In this document: positions 8,934 through 17,144 of the stretch, one piece after another
How positions within the stretch are numbered: the first letter of the stretch is position 1
How the letters are laid out: every line of letters begins with the position of its first letter
Source: Tous-C4FEB sp044356555
Lineage (GTDB): Bacteria > Verrucomicrobiota > Verrucomicrobiia > Opitutales > Opitutaceae
Length of the DNA: 64,000 nucleotides
Direction of reading: 5' to 3'
Assembly: GCA_044356555.1 (NCBI GenBank)
Contig: JBIKWB010000008.1
Location: forward strand, 106,476-170,475
Program-made: the position numbers and the translations under genes
The notes under the pieces: generated by a model
Database searches by the model: none
The model's input: only the letters and a program-made list of their open reading frames with translations
Told to the model about the DNA's origin: nothing

Positions 8934-10073
8934 ATGGGATATGTAGCCACCAAAGGCGGCGAAGACGCGATCGCCAACGCCAACCAACTCGTTGAATTCT
9001 ACCGCGTCAAAGAGCGCACGACGCCGATTGAGATCGCCCAGATTCAAGCCCAGTTTCGTCTGTTGATCGACAAGATCATGGGCGAAGGCTCGCTCTACGC
9101 GCCGGAACACGCGGCGCTGGTTCTGAAGCAGAACGAAGGCGATGTTTTCGAGTCCGCTTTTATGCTGCGCGCCTACCGCGCCACGCTGCAGCGGCGTTAC
9201 TACTCTGAGACGCTCGCCACGCGGGAGATGTTTGTGCGCCGGCGCATTTCCTCGGCTTTCCGGGAAATTCCCGGCGGTCAGATTCTCGGGCCGACCCGCG
9301 ATTATTCCCAGCGCTTGCTCGACGGCGAGTTGGCCGAAGAAACGCTGGGCTCAGTCGAAGCTTTCATCGCGTCGTTTGAGGGTGAGCTCGATCTGTCTTC
9401 GCTCCGGGCCGTGCCGACGATTGGCAAGGTGATCGATCTGCTCACGGCGGAAGGACTGCTCCGTGAAGCCAACCCCGACGAGAATCGCCGGGTGGTCGAT
9501 GTGACCCGCGAGGCGATCAAATTTCCCGCGCCCCGCTCTGCGGCTCTGCAAATGCTGGCGCGCGCCGAGACGGGCGGATTGATGGCTCTGGCCTACAGCG
9601 CGCAGCGAGGCTTCGGCTCTGTGCATGCCACCGTGGGCGAACTGCGGATGGGTGAAGTCCCGGTGCGCGTGCGTGATGCGCGCGGCCGGGTGCGGGTGAT
9701 CGGGCGCGTGCGCGTGACCGAGGCCGAGATGATTTCCAAAATCAAAGTGCAGAAGAAAGACCCGGTGCCCTACCTCTCGCTCGGTTACGGGCTCTGCTTC
9801 GGGCAGAATGAGACCAAGGCGATTTGCATGGGCATTCTGGATCGCGCCATGCGCAGCGGCGGCGATGCGCCCTGCCAAAGCCAAGAATTCGTCCTCTACC
9901 ACACGGAGGGCATCGAGAGCTACGGTTTCACCAATCACCTCAAACTGCCGCACTACGTCACGTTCCAGTCGAGCCTCAGCAATCTGCGGCAGGCCGTAGA
10001 ACGGAAAGAAAAGAAGCGCGGAAACCTCGGTTTCGGGATGCTTGCCACCGCCAAAAAGGAGACTTCCGCATGA
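8934..10073 (+). CDS. phnI: C-P lyase core subunit PhnI
   Basis: PhnI, 379 residues, the nucleosidase-like subunit that displaces adenine from ATP in the C-P lyase pathway. Recognisable blocks are KGGEDAIANA at the start, RRRISSAFREIPGGQILGPT, KKDPVPYLSLGYGLCFGQNE and a C-terminal H335-LKLP-H340. This histidine pair corresponds to E. coli PhnI H328/H333, which bind a zinc ion together with PhnJ H108. A GGAG ribosome-binding site precedes ATG 8934. The stop overlaps the phnJ start by four bases (ATGA). A second phnI at 42876-44018 lacks the pair. Confidence 0.92.
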   Translation: MGYVATKGGEDAIANANQLVEFYRVKERTTPIEIAQIQAQFRLLIDKIMGEGSLYAPEHAALVLKQNEGDVFESAFMLRAYRATLQRRYYSETLATREMFVRRRISSAFREIPGGQILGPTRDYSQRLLDGELAEETLGSVEAFIASFEGELDLSSLRAVPTIGKVIDLLTAEGLLREANPDENRRVVDVTREAIKFPAPRSAALQMLARAETGGLMALAYSAQRGFGSVHATVGELRMGEVPVRVRDARGRVRVIGRVRVTEAEMISKIKVQKKDPVPYLSLGYGLCFGQNETKAICMGILDRAMRSGGDAPCQSQEFVLYHTEGIESYGFTNHLKLPHYVTFQSSLSNLRQAVERKEKKRGNLGFGMLATAKKETSA

Positions 10074-10972
10074 TCACCGCCAAAAAATTCCAACACACCT
10101 ATAATTACGGGTTCATCGACGAGACGACGAAGAAGGAAATCCGTCGCAAGCTCCTCAAAGCCGTCGCGATCCCCGGCTACCAGGTGCCGTACTCGTCGCC
10201 GGAGATGCCCATCGCCCGCGGGTGGGGTACGGGCGGTCTGCATGCGTCGCTCTCCCTCATCGGGCCGGACGACGTCTTCAAGATCATCGATCAGGGCAGC
10301 GACGCCTCGGTCAACGCCTGCAATCTGCGCGACTTCGTGAAGCGCATGACGGGCTGCAAAACGACCTTCGATACCGGTGAAGCCACGCTCATCCAGACGC
10401 GGCACCGCAAGCCCGAGGAAATTCTCACGGAGCGCCAGATCATTGTTTTCCAAGTACCGCAGCCGGAGCCGCTCCGCAGCGTCGAGCGTTACGAGTTTAA
10501 AACCCGCCAGATGCACGCCGAAGCGGACTACGCCAAGATGTGGGTCTCGCTCTACGAGAGCTACGTGAAGTTCGGCGCGATCATGCAGGGCGCCGGCTAT
10601 CCGGTGCGCGTGAACGGACGCTACATCATGACGCCGTCGCCGATCCCGCGTTGGGATGTGCCCAATCTCTCGATGGCTCCCTGCCTGCACGTCTTCTCGG
10701 CTGGCCGTGAGAAACGGCTCCACTGCGTGCCGCCGTGGACCAAGGTCGAGCCGCTCGAATTCGAGGATGTGAAGTTCTGCGTCGAGGAGTTCCGCGACAT
10801 CATTTGCGCCGCGTCCGGCGGTGACCGCGCCTTCATGGACGAAATCTACGAGTCCGAGACCGCGCGCAAATACGTGATGAACGACTCCAACTTCCTCGAC
10901 AAAGTCCGTGCCGGCGGCCGTCCGCCGCAACGGCTTTTCACCAACCCGATGCCCGAAGCGTCCGCGACCTAA
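10070..10972 (+). CDS. phnJ: PhnJ-like C-P lyase subunit lacking three of four Fe-S/thiyl cysteines
   Basis: PhnJ is the radical-SAM subunit that breaks the C-P bond. This 300-residue copy aligns with E. coli PhnJ along its length: AVAIPGYQVP with G36 (E. coli glycyl-radical G32), ATLIQTRHR with H112 (E. coli H108), VNGRYIMTPSPIP, GREKR. The C-terminal cluster is changed. E. coli C241, C244, C266 and C272 correspond here to C246, S249, M270 and L276, in ICAASGG and YVMNDSNFLDK. I checked these codons in the DNA. Five other cysteines (C84, C96, C205, C219, C237) sit where my recollection of E. coli PhnJ has none. The frame is intact and coupled to phnI by ATGA. Normal [4Fe-4S] chemistry cannot be assumed. 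Confidence 0.88.
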   Translation: MITAKKFQHTYNYGFIDETTKKEIRRKLLKAVAIPGYQVPYSSPEMPIARGWGTGGLHASLSLIGPDDVFKIIDQGSDASVNACNLRDFVKRMTGCKTTFDTGEATLIQTRHRKPEEILTERQIIVFQVPQPEPLRSVERYEFKTRQMHAEADYAKMWVSLYESYVKFGAIMQGAGYPVRVNGRYIMTPSPIPRWDVPNLSMAPCLHVFSAGREKRLHCVPPWTKVEPLEFEDVKFCVEEFRDIICAASGGDRAFMDEIYESETARKYVMNDSNFLDKVRAGGRPPQRLFTNPMPEASAT

Positions 10973-10987
10973 GCCCTCTTTGCTCCC

Positions 10988-11836
10988 ATGAACGACACCG
11001 ATACCGGTTGGCTGTTGCGCGTCCGCAACCTGACCAAAATTTACGGCGATCCCATCTCCAACTCGGTGCAATACACCGGGCCCAAATTCGGCAGCAACAT
11101 CTGCCCGGAGACCGACGCGATCGTCGCCTGCGCGGAAATCAATTTTGACCTCTATCCGGGCGAAGTGCTCGGCGTCGTCGGAGAGTCCGGCTCGGGCAAG
11201 AGCACGCTCGTGCAGTTGCTCTACTTCGACCAAATGGCGACCTCGGGCGAGGTCCAGTTCAGCGCCCTCGACGGCGGCCAAACCAATATCCTCACGCTCT
11301 CCAACCAGCGTAAGCGCCACATGCGAAACCACCTCATGGGGATGGTGTATCAAAACCCGCGCGACGGATTGAATTTCGGTTTCTCAGCCGGCGGAAACAT
11401 CGCGGAAAAGCTCCTGATGGCGGGTAATTTTCATGTCGGCCGGATTCGCGAGCGGGCCAGTTATCTGCTCGAGAAAACCGAGGTACCGGTGAAGCGCATG
11501 GACAATACGCCGGCGACCTTCTCCGGCGGCATGCAACAGCGCGTCCAAATTTCCAAAGCCATCGCGAACAATCCGCCGCTCCTCTTTCTCGACGAGGTCA
11601 CGAGCGGTCTTGACGTCTCGGTCCAGGCCAAGGTCCTCGACCTCATCCGCCATCTGCAACGGGAACTGGGTATCTCGATGATCGTGGTTTCGCACGACCT
11701 CGCGGTCATCCGCATGCTCACGGATCGCACGATGGTATTGAAGAACGGCCGCATCGTGGAAGCCGGTCTCACCGACCAGATCCTGCAAGACCCGCAGGAC
11801 GCCTATACCCAACTCCTCGTCAGTTCGCTGCTCTGA
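10988..11836 (+). CDS. phnK: PhnK-like ABC-type ATPase of the C-P lyase complex
   Basis: ATP-binding protein of 282 residues; PhnK docks on the PhnJ face of the core complex in E. coli and is needed for phosphonate use, without being a transporter. Walker A is GESGSGKST at about 65-73, the signature is FSGGMQQR and Walker B is LLFLDEVTSGLD. The oligopeptide-transporter-like C-terminus is typical. Compared with E. coli PhnK there is an insertion of about 23 residues after LTKIYGD (roughly residues 21-46) containing C39; C48 follows just after it. The insertion lies next to a PhnJ with unusual cysteines, which may be linked. It starts 15 bases after phnJ. Confidence 0.88.
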   Translation: MNDTDTGWLLRVRNLTKIYGDPISNSVQYTGPKFGSNICPETDAIVACAEINFDLYPGEVLGVVGESGSGKSTLVQLLYFDQMATSGEVQFSALDGGQTNILTLSNQRKRHMRNHLMGMVYQNPRDGLNFGFSAGGNIAEKLLMAGNFHVGRIRERASYLLEKTEVPVKRMDNTPATFSGGMQQRVQISKAIANNPPLLFLDEVTSGLDVSVQAKVLDLIRHLQRELGISMIVVSHDLAVIRMLTDRTMVLKNGRIVEAGLTDQILQDPQDAYTQLLVSSLL

Positions 11837-11847
11837 TTTTACCCGCC

Positions 11848-12561
11848 ATGCCCAAGATTCTTGAAGTCAAAAACGTCTCGAAACATTTCCAGCTGCACAT
11901 CCAGAACAACAAGCGCATCGCGGCGCTGGATGACGTGTCGTTCGAGATGGAGCAGGGCGAAATCCTCGGCCTGACCGGGAAATCCGGCTCCGGCAAATCC
12001 TCGCTGATGAAGTGCATCTACCGCACCTATCTCGTGAACTCCGGGGAGATCGTCCTGACCACCGCTTCCCGCGGGCCGGTCGATCTCGCGAAAGCCAGCG
12101 AACACGCGGTGATCGAGATGCGGAAGACCGAGATGTTCTATTGCTCGCAGTTCTTGAGTGTGATCCCGCGCGTGCCGGCCGTCGAAATCGTGGCCGAGCC
12201 TCTCGCCCGCAAAGGTAAGACGGCGGATGAAGCCCGCGAGATGGCCCGGGATCTCCTCGATCGCCTCGGCTTGCCGCGGGAACTTTGGGACGCTTTTCCG
12301 GCGACATTTTCCGGCGGTGAACAGCAACGGGTGAACATCGCCCGCGCGATCATTGCCGCGCCCCGCTTCCTGCTCGTGGACGAGCCTACCGCGTCGCTCG
12401 ATCTCAAGACCAAGAACGTCGTCATCGACCTCGTGCTCGCGCTCAAGACGCAAGGCGCCTCCGTGGTGTTGATCACTCACGATCAACACACGTTGGAGCG
12501 CATGTCCGATCGCCGGCTTCATCTCGAGCACGGTCGCGTGAGCGAAATGGCGACGGTTTAA
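11848..12561 (+). CDS. phnL: PhnL-like ABC-type ATPase
   Basis: ATP-binding protein of 237 residues, the second soluble ABC ATPase of the C-P lyase gene set. Walker A is GKSGSGKSS, the signature FSGGEQQR, Walker B FLLVDEPTASLD, and the switch histidine lies in LITHDQH. Length and order after phnK fit PhnL (E. coli 226 residues). In E. coli PhnK and PhnL together support the core complex; the exact role of PhnL is still open. The gene starts 11 bases after phnK. Confidence 0.9.
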   Translation: MPKILEVKNVSKHFQLHIQNNKRIAALDDVSFEMEQGEILGLTGKSGSGKSSLMKCIYRTYLVNSGEIVLTTASRGPVDLAKASEHAVIEMRKTEMFYCSQFLSVIPRVPAVEIVAEPLARKGKTADEAREMARDLLDRLGLPRELWDAFPATFSGGEQQRVNIARAIIAAPRFLLVDEPTASLDLKTKNVVIDLVLALKTQGASVVLITHDQHTLERMSDRRLHLEHGRVSEMATV

Positions 12562-12580
12562 GCGCTGCGATCAATCGACC

Positions 12581-13555
12581 ATGGGCTTTGGGCGCACATC
12601 AAATTCGGCCGGCGGTGCTGGTTGGCTCCGAGCCGTTCGGATGTGGTTGGTCGGAGTCGGACTGTTGCTGGCGTTCACTGGCTGTGGCGGCGCCGACGCG
12701 AAGCGTGATGGGTCTGGCGTATTGGCGCGGCCGACCGCGTTACGTATCGGTTGGGTGCCCAATGACGAAGATGTCGAGCGCCGGGCGCGCTGGGAAGGAC
12801 TCCGGATTTATTTGGAGAAGACGCTCAAACTGCCCGTCGAGTTGGTGCAGACCGGCGCCTACGCGCCCGCGATCGAGGCGATGCGCGCCGGCAAAATGGA
12901 GATCTGCGGGCTAGCGCCGTTTGCCTACCTGATCGCGAGTGAAAAAGGCATTGCCGAACCGCTCGTGGCGCCTGGGTTCTCCGACGGGAAGGCCAACCAT
13001 TATCGCTCCGGCTTCATTGTCCCGGCCAGCAGCAAGCTCAAGACGATGGAGGATGTGAAAGCCCGTGCGCGTGAGATCACGCTGGCCTGGGCGGATCCCG
13101 CCTCAGCTTCTGGGCATCTGGTGCCGCGGGCTTATCTGGAGACCATTGGAATCAATCCGGAGAAGGATTTCAAACAGACGCTGTTTTCTCTCAACCACAC
13201 GGCTTCGATCATGACCGTCAAAGCGGGCAAAGTGGATCTCGCCGCGGTGACGACGACTTCCTTAAACGACATGATTAAGAAAAAGCGGATCGGGGCCGAC
13301 GATGTGCGCCTTATTTGGGAGTCGGAGCCGATCATGGCGTCGATCATCGCCATCCGCAAAGATCTGTCGCCCGAATTTAAGGCGGAAATTCTCGCCGCGT
13401 ATCTTGGATTTGCAAAAGCCGCGCCCGAAGCGTGGGCGCAGATTGCGCCGCTCTACCTCACGCCCGGCGTCGAGTGGGTGGCGGCCAATGACCGGGATTT
13501 CGATTCACTGCGGCGTCTCGCCCGCAGCGTGAAGAATCTGCAGTTGTTGAATTAA
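12581..13555 (+). CDS. phnD: PhnD-type substrate-binding lipoprotein, first of three
   Basis: Binding protein of an ABC importer, 324 residues. The signal segment MWLVGVGLLLAFTGC ends in a lipobox, so it should be a lipoprotein at the periplasmic membrane face. The fold is the PhnD/TauA type: GWVPNDEDVERR, then GAYAPAIEAMRAGKMEICGLAPFAYLIA, and DPASASGHLVPRAYL. It differs from canonical E. coli PhnD, whose equivalents read GIISTES and SDYAGVIEGMRF. A second in-frame ATG at 12641 would give a shorter signal peptide. Similar genes follow directly at 13565 and 14521, so the importer may use alternative binding proteins. Confidence 0.85.
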   Translation: MGFGRTSNSAGGAGWLRAVRMWLVGVGLLLAFTGCGGADAKRDGSGVLARPTALRIGWVPNDEDVERRARWEGLRIYLEKTLKLPVELVQTGAYAPAIEAMRAGKMEICGLAPFAYLIASEKGIAEPLVAPGFSDGKANHYRSGFIVPASSKLKTMEDVKARAREITLAWADPASASGHLVPRAYLETIGINPEKDFKQTLFSLNHTASIMTVKAGKVDLAAVTTTSLNDMIKKKRIGADDVRLIWESEPIMASIIAIRKDLSPEFKAEILAAYLGFAKAAPEAWAQIAPLYLTPGVEWVAANDRDFDSLRRLARSVKNLQLLN

Positions 13556-13564
13556 GGATCGGGT

Positions 13565-14524
13565 ATGTCGTCGCTTTCGCACCGAGGTCTGTGGCGATTC
13601 GGAGCGGGCTTAGGGTCCCTCGTGTGGGTGCTGGCGGCCCTCTTGAGCGGGTGCGGCGGGCCCGGCCCGACGCAGCGCAGCGAGTCGTCCGCCGCACTGA
13701 AGCTTCTGCGGATCGGTTTTGTGCCCAACGAAGAGGATTTGGAACAGCGCGTGCGTTTCGACGCGCTGGCCGCCCATGTTTCGAAACGCTTGGGCGTGCC
13801 CGTTGAATTGGTTCAGACTGGCACTTACAGCACCGCGATCGAAGCGATGCGGGCGGCCAAGCTCGATGTTTGCTCGCTCGGGCCTTTCGCTTACCTGATC
13901 GCTCATGAGAAGACCGGGGCGCAAGCGATCGTCGCGCCCGGCACCCCGGTGGGTGAGATCAATACGTATCGTTCTATCCTCGTCGTGCCCGGTTCGAGTT
14001 CGATCCGGACAATCGAGGACGTCCGCACCCACGCCTCGAAGATGACGCTGGCGTGGGTGGATCCGGCCTCGGCCTCGGGTCACCTCGTGCCGCGCGCCTA
14101 TCTGGAGTCGATCGGCATCGTTCCGGAGCGGGCGTTTAAGAATACGATTTTCACGCTCAGCCACCTCGCTTCGGCGATGACGGTGAAGTCCGGCCAGGTC
14201 GATCTAGCCGTCATCACGCAAAACGGCTTGGCCGACCTGGTGAAAAAGGGCCGGTTGAAGAGCGACGACCTGCGCGTGATTTGGACCTCGGCGCCGATTG
14301 CCACGAGCGTGGTCGCGGTGCGCGGCGGCTTGGCGGCGTCGTATAAGGAGAAGATCCAAGCGGCGTATCTCAGTTTTCGGACGGAAGACCCGGTAAACTG
14401 GAGCAAGTTTCAACGCCTGTTTGTGGACCCGGCGACGATCTGGGTCGCGGCGAAAGACAGCGACTACGACGAACTCCGGCAACTGGCGCGGAGCGTGAAA
14501 CATCTCGACTTGCTCAACCGATGA
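13565..14524 (+). CDS. phnD: PhnD-type substrate-binding lipoprotein, second of three
   Basis: A 319-residue paralogue of the preceding gene, from which it is separated by nine bases. The lipobox is ALLSGC. Matching blocks are GFVPNEEDLEQR, TGTYSTAIEAMRAAKLDVCSLGPFAY in two parts, and DPASASGHLVPRAYLESIGI. The two look like a tandem duplication that has diverged. Ligand contacts cannot be assigned by eye; a phosphorus compound is inferred from the operon. The gene overlaps the third copy by four bases (ATGA). Confidence 0.85.
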   Translation: MSSLSHRGLWRFGAGLGSLVWVLAALLSGCGGPGPTQRSESSAALKLLRIGFVPNEEDLEQRVRFDALAAHVSKRLGVPVELVQTGTYSTAIEAMRAAKLDVCSLGPFAYLIAHEKTGAQAIVAPGTPVGEINTYRSILVVPGSSSIRTIEDVRTHASKMTLAWVDPASASGHLVPRAYLESIGIVPERAFKNTIFTLSHLASAMTVKSGQVDLAVITQNGLADLVKKGRLKSDDLRVIWTSAPIATSVVAVRGGLAASYKEKIQAAYLSFRTEDPVNWSKFQRLFVDPATIWVAAKDSDYDELRQLARSVKHLDLLNR

Positions 14525-15444
14525 AACGGCTCGCGCTCACTTTCCTCGGCTGCATCGGGTTGGGCGTGGCCCTAGTTGGGACCGGTTGTAACCGTTCCGA
14601 GCGTACGGCCGATCCGGCGACTGCCATCCGGTTCGCCTTCGTGCCTCAGACGGACATGGAGGAGCGCTACGCCGGCGCTTATCGCGCCCTGCAGGCTTAC
14701 ATGGCTCCTCGGCTGGGTCGGCCGGTGGAGATCGTGCAATTGGACGATGCCAACGCCGCGATCGAGGGACTGAGGGCGGGTAAACTGGATGTCTGTAATT
14801 TTTCCCCTTGGCCTTTTCTCATCGCCGAAAAGAAAGCGGGCTTGGAAGCGTTGCTGCTGACGATGGCGCCCGGGGGCGAACCGATCAGTTACCACAGTGT
14901 GCTGGTGACTCACCCCGCCACGGGATTGCGCACTCCGGAAGATATGGTGCGGCGGGCCCGGGAACTGACTTTCGCCTTCGAGGAACCGGTTTCGACGTCG
15001 GGCCACTTCGCACCGCGCACGTACCTGCATTCGTTGGGAGTTTCGCCGGAGAAAGATTTCAAGCGCGTGCTCTACGGCACCGATGGGATCACCAATCTGC
15101 TCGCGACGCGAGCCGGTCGGCTGGATGTCGCGGCGTTGAGCGACACGTCGTTCCAGCGCGCCATTGCCCGGGGCCGGATCCGCGAAGGGGAAATCGTCGT
15201 GCTGTGGAAGTCCCCACCGATCCTCAGCACCGTGATCGCCGTGCGCGCTGGCCTGCCGGAGGCGCTGAAGGAGAAAATCGCCCGGCTCCTCACCGACCTA
15301 CCGGCTGCTTCGCCGACGCATTGGGCTGAAGTTTTGAAGCAATACTCCAACCCGATCGTCGGCTACCTGCCGGCTCCACCGGCTGCGCTCGACAGTTTCC
15401 GCCGCGCCCTGCGCGACGTCCCGGGCCTGCAACTCTCCCCCTGA
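14521..15444 (+). CDS. phnD: PhnD-type substrate-binding lipoprotein, third of three
   Basis: Third binding protein, 307 residues, with signal peptide and lipobox VGTGC. It is the most divergent of the three: FVPQTDMEERY, DDANAAIEGLRAGKLDVCNF and a ligand-region EEPVSTSGHFAPRTYL instead of DPASASGHLVPRAYL. This points to a different ligand preference from its two neighbours. It begins at an ATG coupled to the previous stop and is followed after 18 bases by the importer ATPase. Confidence 0.85.
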   Translation: MKRLALTFLGCIGLGVALVGTGCNRSERTADPATAIRFAFVPQTDMEERYAGAYRALQAYMAPRLGRPVEIVQLDDANAAIEGLRAGKLDVCNFSPWPFLIAEKKAGLEALLLTMAPGGEPISYHSVLVTHPATGLRTPEDMVRRARELTFAFEEPVSTSGHFAPRTYLHSLGVSPEKDFKRVLYGTDGITNLLATRAGRLDVAALSDTSFQRAIARGRIREGEIVVLWKSPPILSTVIAVRAGLPEALKEKIARLLTDLPAASPTHWAEVLKQYSNPIVGYLPAPPAALDSFRRALRDVPGLQLSP

Positions 15445-15462
15445 TCCCGAACCCCGGTCGCC

Positions 15463-16326
15463 ATGCTCAACGTCGAACAACTCACCAAAAAACTTCCGGA
15501 CGGCCGCGCCTTGCTCGACGGCATCAGCTTCCGCGTGTCCCGCGGGGAATTTGTCGGCGTGCTCGGCGCGAGCGGTGCCGGCAAATCGCTCACGCTACGT
15601 TGCATTCTAGGCCTCACGCGGGCCGACGGCGGCACCGCCACGCTCCAGGCCAATGACGGGAAGACGTTTGAACTCACGACCTGCAAAGGGCGTTGTCAGC
15701 GCGAGGCGCGTCGGCGAATGGGTGTGATCTTCCAAGGCTTCAATCTGGTGAAGCGCCTCCGTGTGATCGACAACGTGATGATCGGCCGGCTTGCGCAGAT
15801 CCATCCGCTGCGGTCCTGGCTCTATGGTTTTACCGATGCCGAGGCCTCTGAAGCGCTGGAAGCGCTGCGCCGGGTGAAGATGGAGAAATACGCCGACCGC
15901 ATCACGGGCAGTCTGAGCGGCGGGGAGATGCAGCGCGTGGCGATCGCCCGCGCAATTTTCCAAAAGCCCTCGCTCTATCTGGCCGACGAGCCCATCGCCT
16001 CCCTCGATCCGAGCAACTCGCTCGCGATCATGAAGCTGCTGCAACCGCTGGCGAAGGACACGCCGGTTCTCGGGGTGTTTCATCAACCAGAGATGACGGC
16101 GCGCTTCTGCACCCGGGTGATCGCGATCAAGCACGGGAAAATTGTTTACGACGGAAACCCGGTGCTGAGCCACGCGCAGCTGGAGGATATTTACGGCGAC
16201 GAGTTGATGCAGGTGTTGCGCCCCGCTCCGGCGGCGTTGACGCCCGAGGATGTGGCTTCAGTCAGCCCGTTTTCCGGTCGGATCGACGAATCGACGGCGG
16301 GACTGCTCGCTAAACAAGCCACGTGA
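15463..16326 (+). CDS. phnC: Phosphonate-type ABC importer ATPase PhnC
   Basis: ATPase of the importer, 287 residues. Walker A is GASGAGKS, the signature LSGGEMQR, Walker B LYLADEPIASLDP, and the switch histidine lies in VFHQPEM. ADEPIASLDP is characteristic of PhnC. It should energise the two permeases encoded next. The stop is coupled to the following GTG start (GTGA overlap). Confidence 0.9.
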   Translation: MLNVEQLTKKLPDGRALLDGISFRVSRGEFVGVLGASGAGKSLTLRCILGLTRADGGTATLQANDGKTFELTTCKGRCQREARRRMGVIFQGFNLVKRLRVIDNVMIGRLAQIHPLRSWLYGFTDAEASEALEALRRVKMEKYADRITGSLSGGEMQRVAIARAIFQKPSLYLADEPIASLDPSNSLAIMKLLQPLAKDTPVLGVFHQPEMTARFCTRVIAIKHGKIVYDGNPVLSHAQLEDIYGDELMQVLRPAPAALTPEDVASVSPFSGRIDESTAGLLAKQAT

Positions 16327-17144
16327 GTTCCCCGTCCGCCGACCTCAATCGCACCACGCGCGCGCTGCTTCCGCGCCGGCTGCGGAAGCCGCTGCTCGGT
16401 TTCCTCGTGCTGGGGACGTTGATCGCCGTTTCCGCGCACCTGTGTAAAGTCGACCTCTCGGAATTTTTTCCGGGCCTGCTGAAGGGCGTTGAGGTGTTGC
16501 GCTTTTTTTTCCCGCCGGACTGGAGTTCGTTGCAGGAAATGTTGGCGCCGGCGCTGGTGACTGTGCTGCTCGCGGCGGTGGCGACGCCGTTGGGCGTGGT
16601 GCTGTCGTTCTTCTTTGGCTTGGCCGGGGCGCGGAATCTGTCGCCTCCGTGGTTGCGCTCAACGGCGCGTACGTTGATCGGCGTAGAGCGGGCGCTGCCG
16701 GAAATCATCGTGCTGCTGCTGCTGGTCGCGGCGCTGGGCGTCGGACCTTTTCCGGGCGTGATCGCCCTCGCGATCGGCAGTGTCGGGATGCTTGGAAAAC
16801 TGTTTGCCGACGCGATCGAGGAGCTTGATGCGAAGGTGCTCGAGTCGGTGGGATCGGTGGGGGCGACGCGCAGCCAGATCATTCGGTTTGCCGTGTTGCC
16901 CGAGGTCATGCCGGCGCTGCTCTCCAACTCCATTTTCCGCTTTGAGGTGAATATCCGGGCCTCGGTTTTGCTCGGGGCGGTCGGCGCGGGCGGCATCGGT
17001 TTTGAACTCCAGAAAGCGATGGCGCTGCTGGAGTATGAGCGCGCGATGATGGCGGTACTGGTGACGCTGCTACTGGTCTTCGGGGCGGAACGGGTTTCGG
17101 ACTTCTTGCGGCGGCGGGTGTTGGACGGAGGTAAATTGGCGTGA
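16323..17144 (+). CDS. phnE: Phosphonate-type ABC permease PhnE, first copy
   Basis: Membrane permease of 273 residues with about six helices and the family block ALAIGSVGMLGKLFADAIEE, followed by SVGATRSQIIRFAVLPEVMP, the coupling (EAA-like) loop that contacts the ATPase. It starts at GTG 16323 inside the end of phnC. With the next gene it would give a heterodimeric permease; E. coli-type systems use one or two PhnE proteins. Confidence 0.9.
   Translation: MSSPSADLNRTTRALLPRRLRKPLLGFLVLGTLIAVSAHLCKVDLSEFFPGLLKGVEVLRFFFPPDWSSLQEMLAPALVTVLLAAVATPLGVVLSFFFGLAGARNLSPPWLRSTARTLIGVERALPEIIVLLLLVAALGVGPFPGVIALAIGSVGMLGKLFADAIEELDAKVLESVGSVGATRSQIIRFAVLPEVMPALLSNSIFRFEVNIRASVLLGAVGAGGIGFELQKAMALLEYERAMMAVLVTLLLVFGAERVSDFLRRRVLDGGKLA

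Noticed and set aside
10070..10972. PhnJ cysteine loss explained by a frameshift or by a mis-read end
   Set aside because: The frame stays aligned with E. coli PhnJ before and after the changed positions (DEIYE, MNDSNF), with only a one-residue gap, and continues to a normal stop.
9953..11353. 466-codon minus-strand ORF opposite phnJ and phnK
   Set aside because: Antisense to phnJ, whose sequence is conserved residue by residue with E. coli; His/Arg/Val-rich and without motifs.
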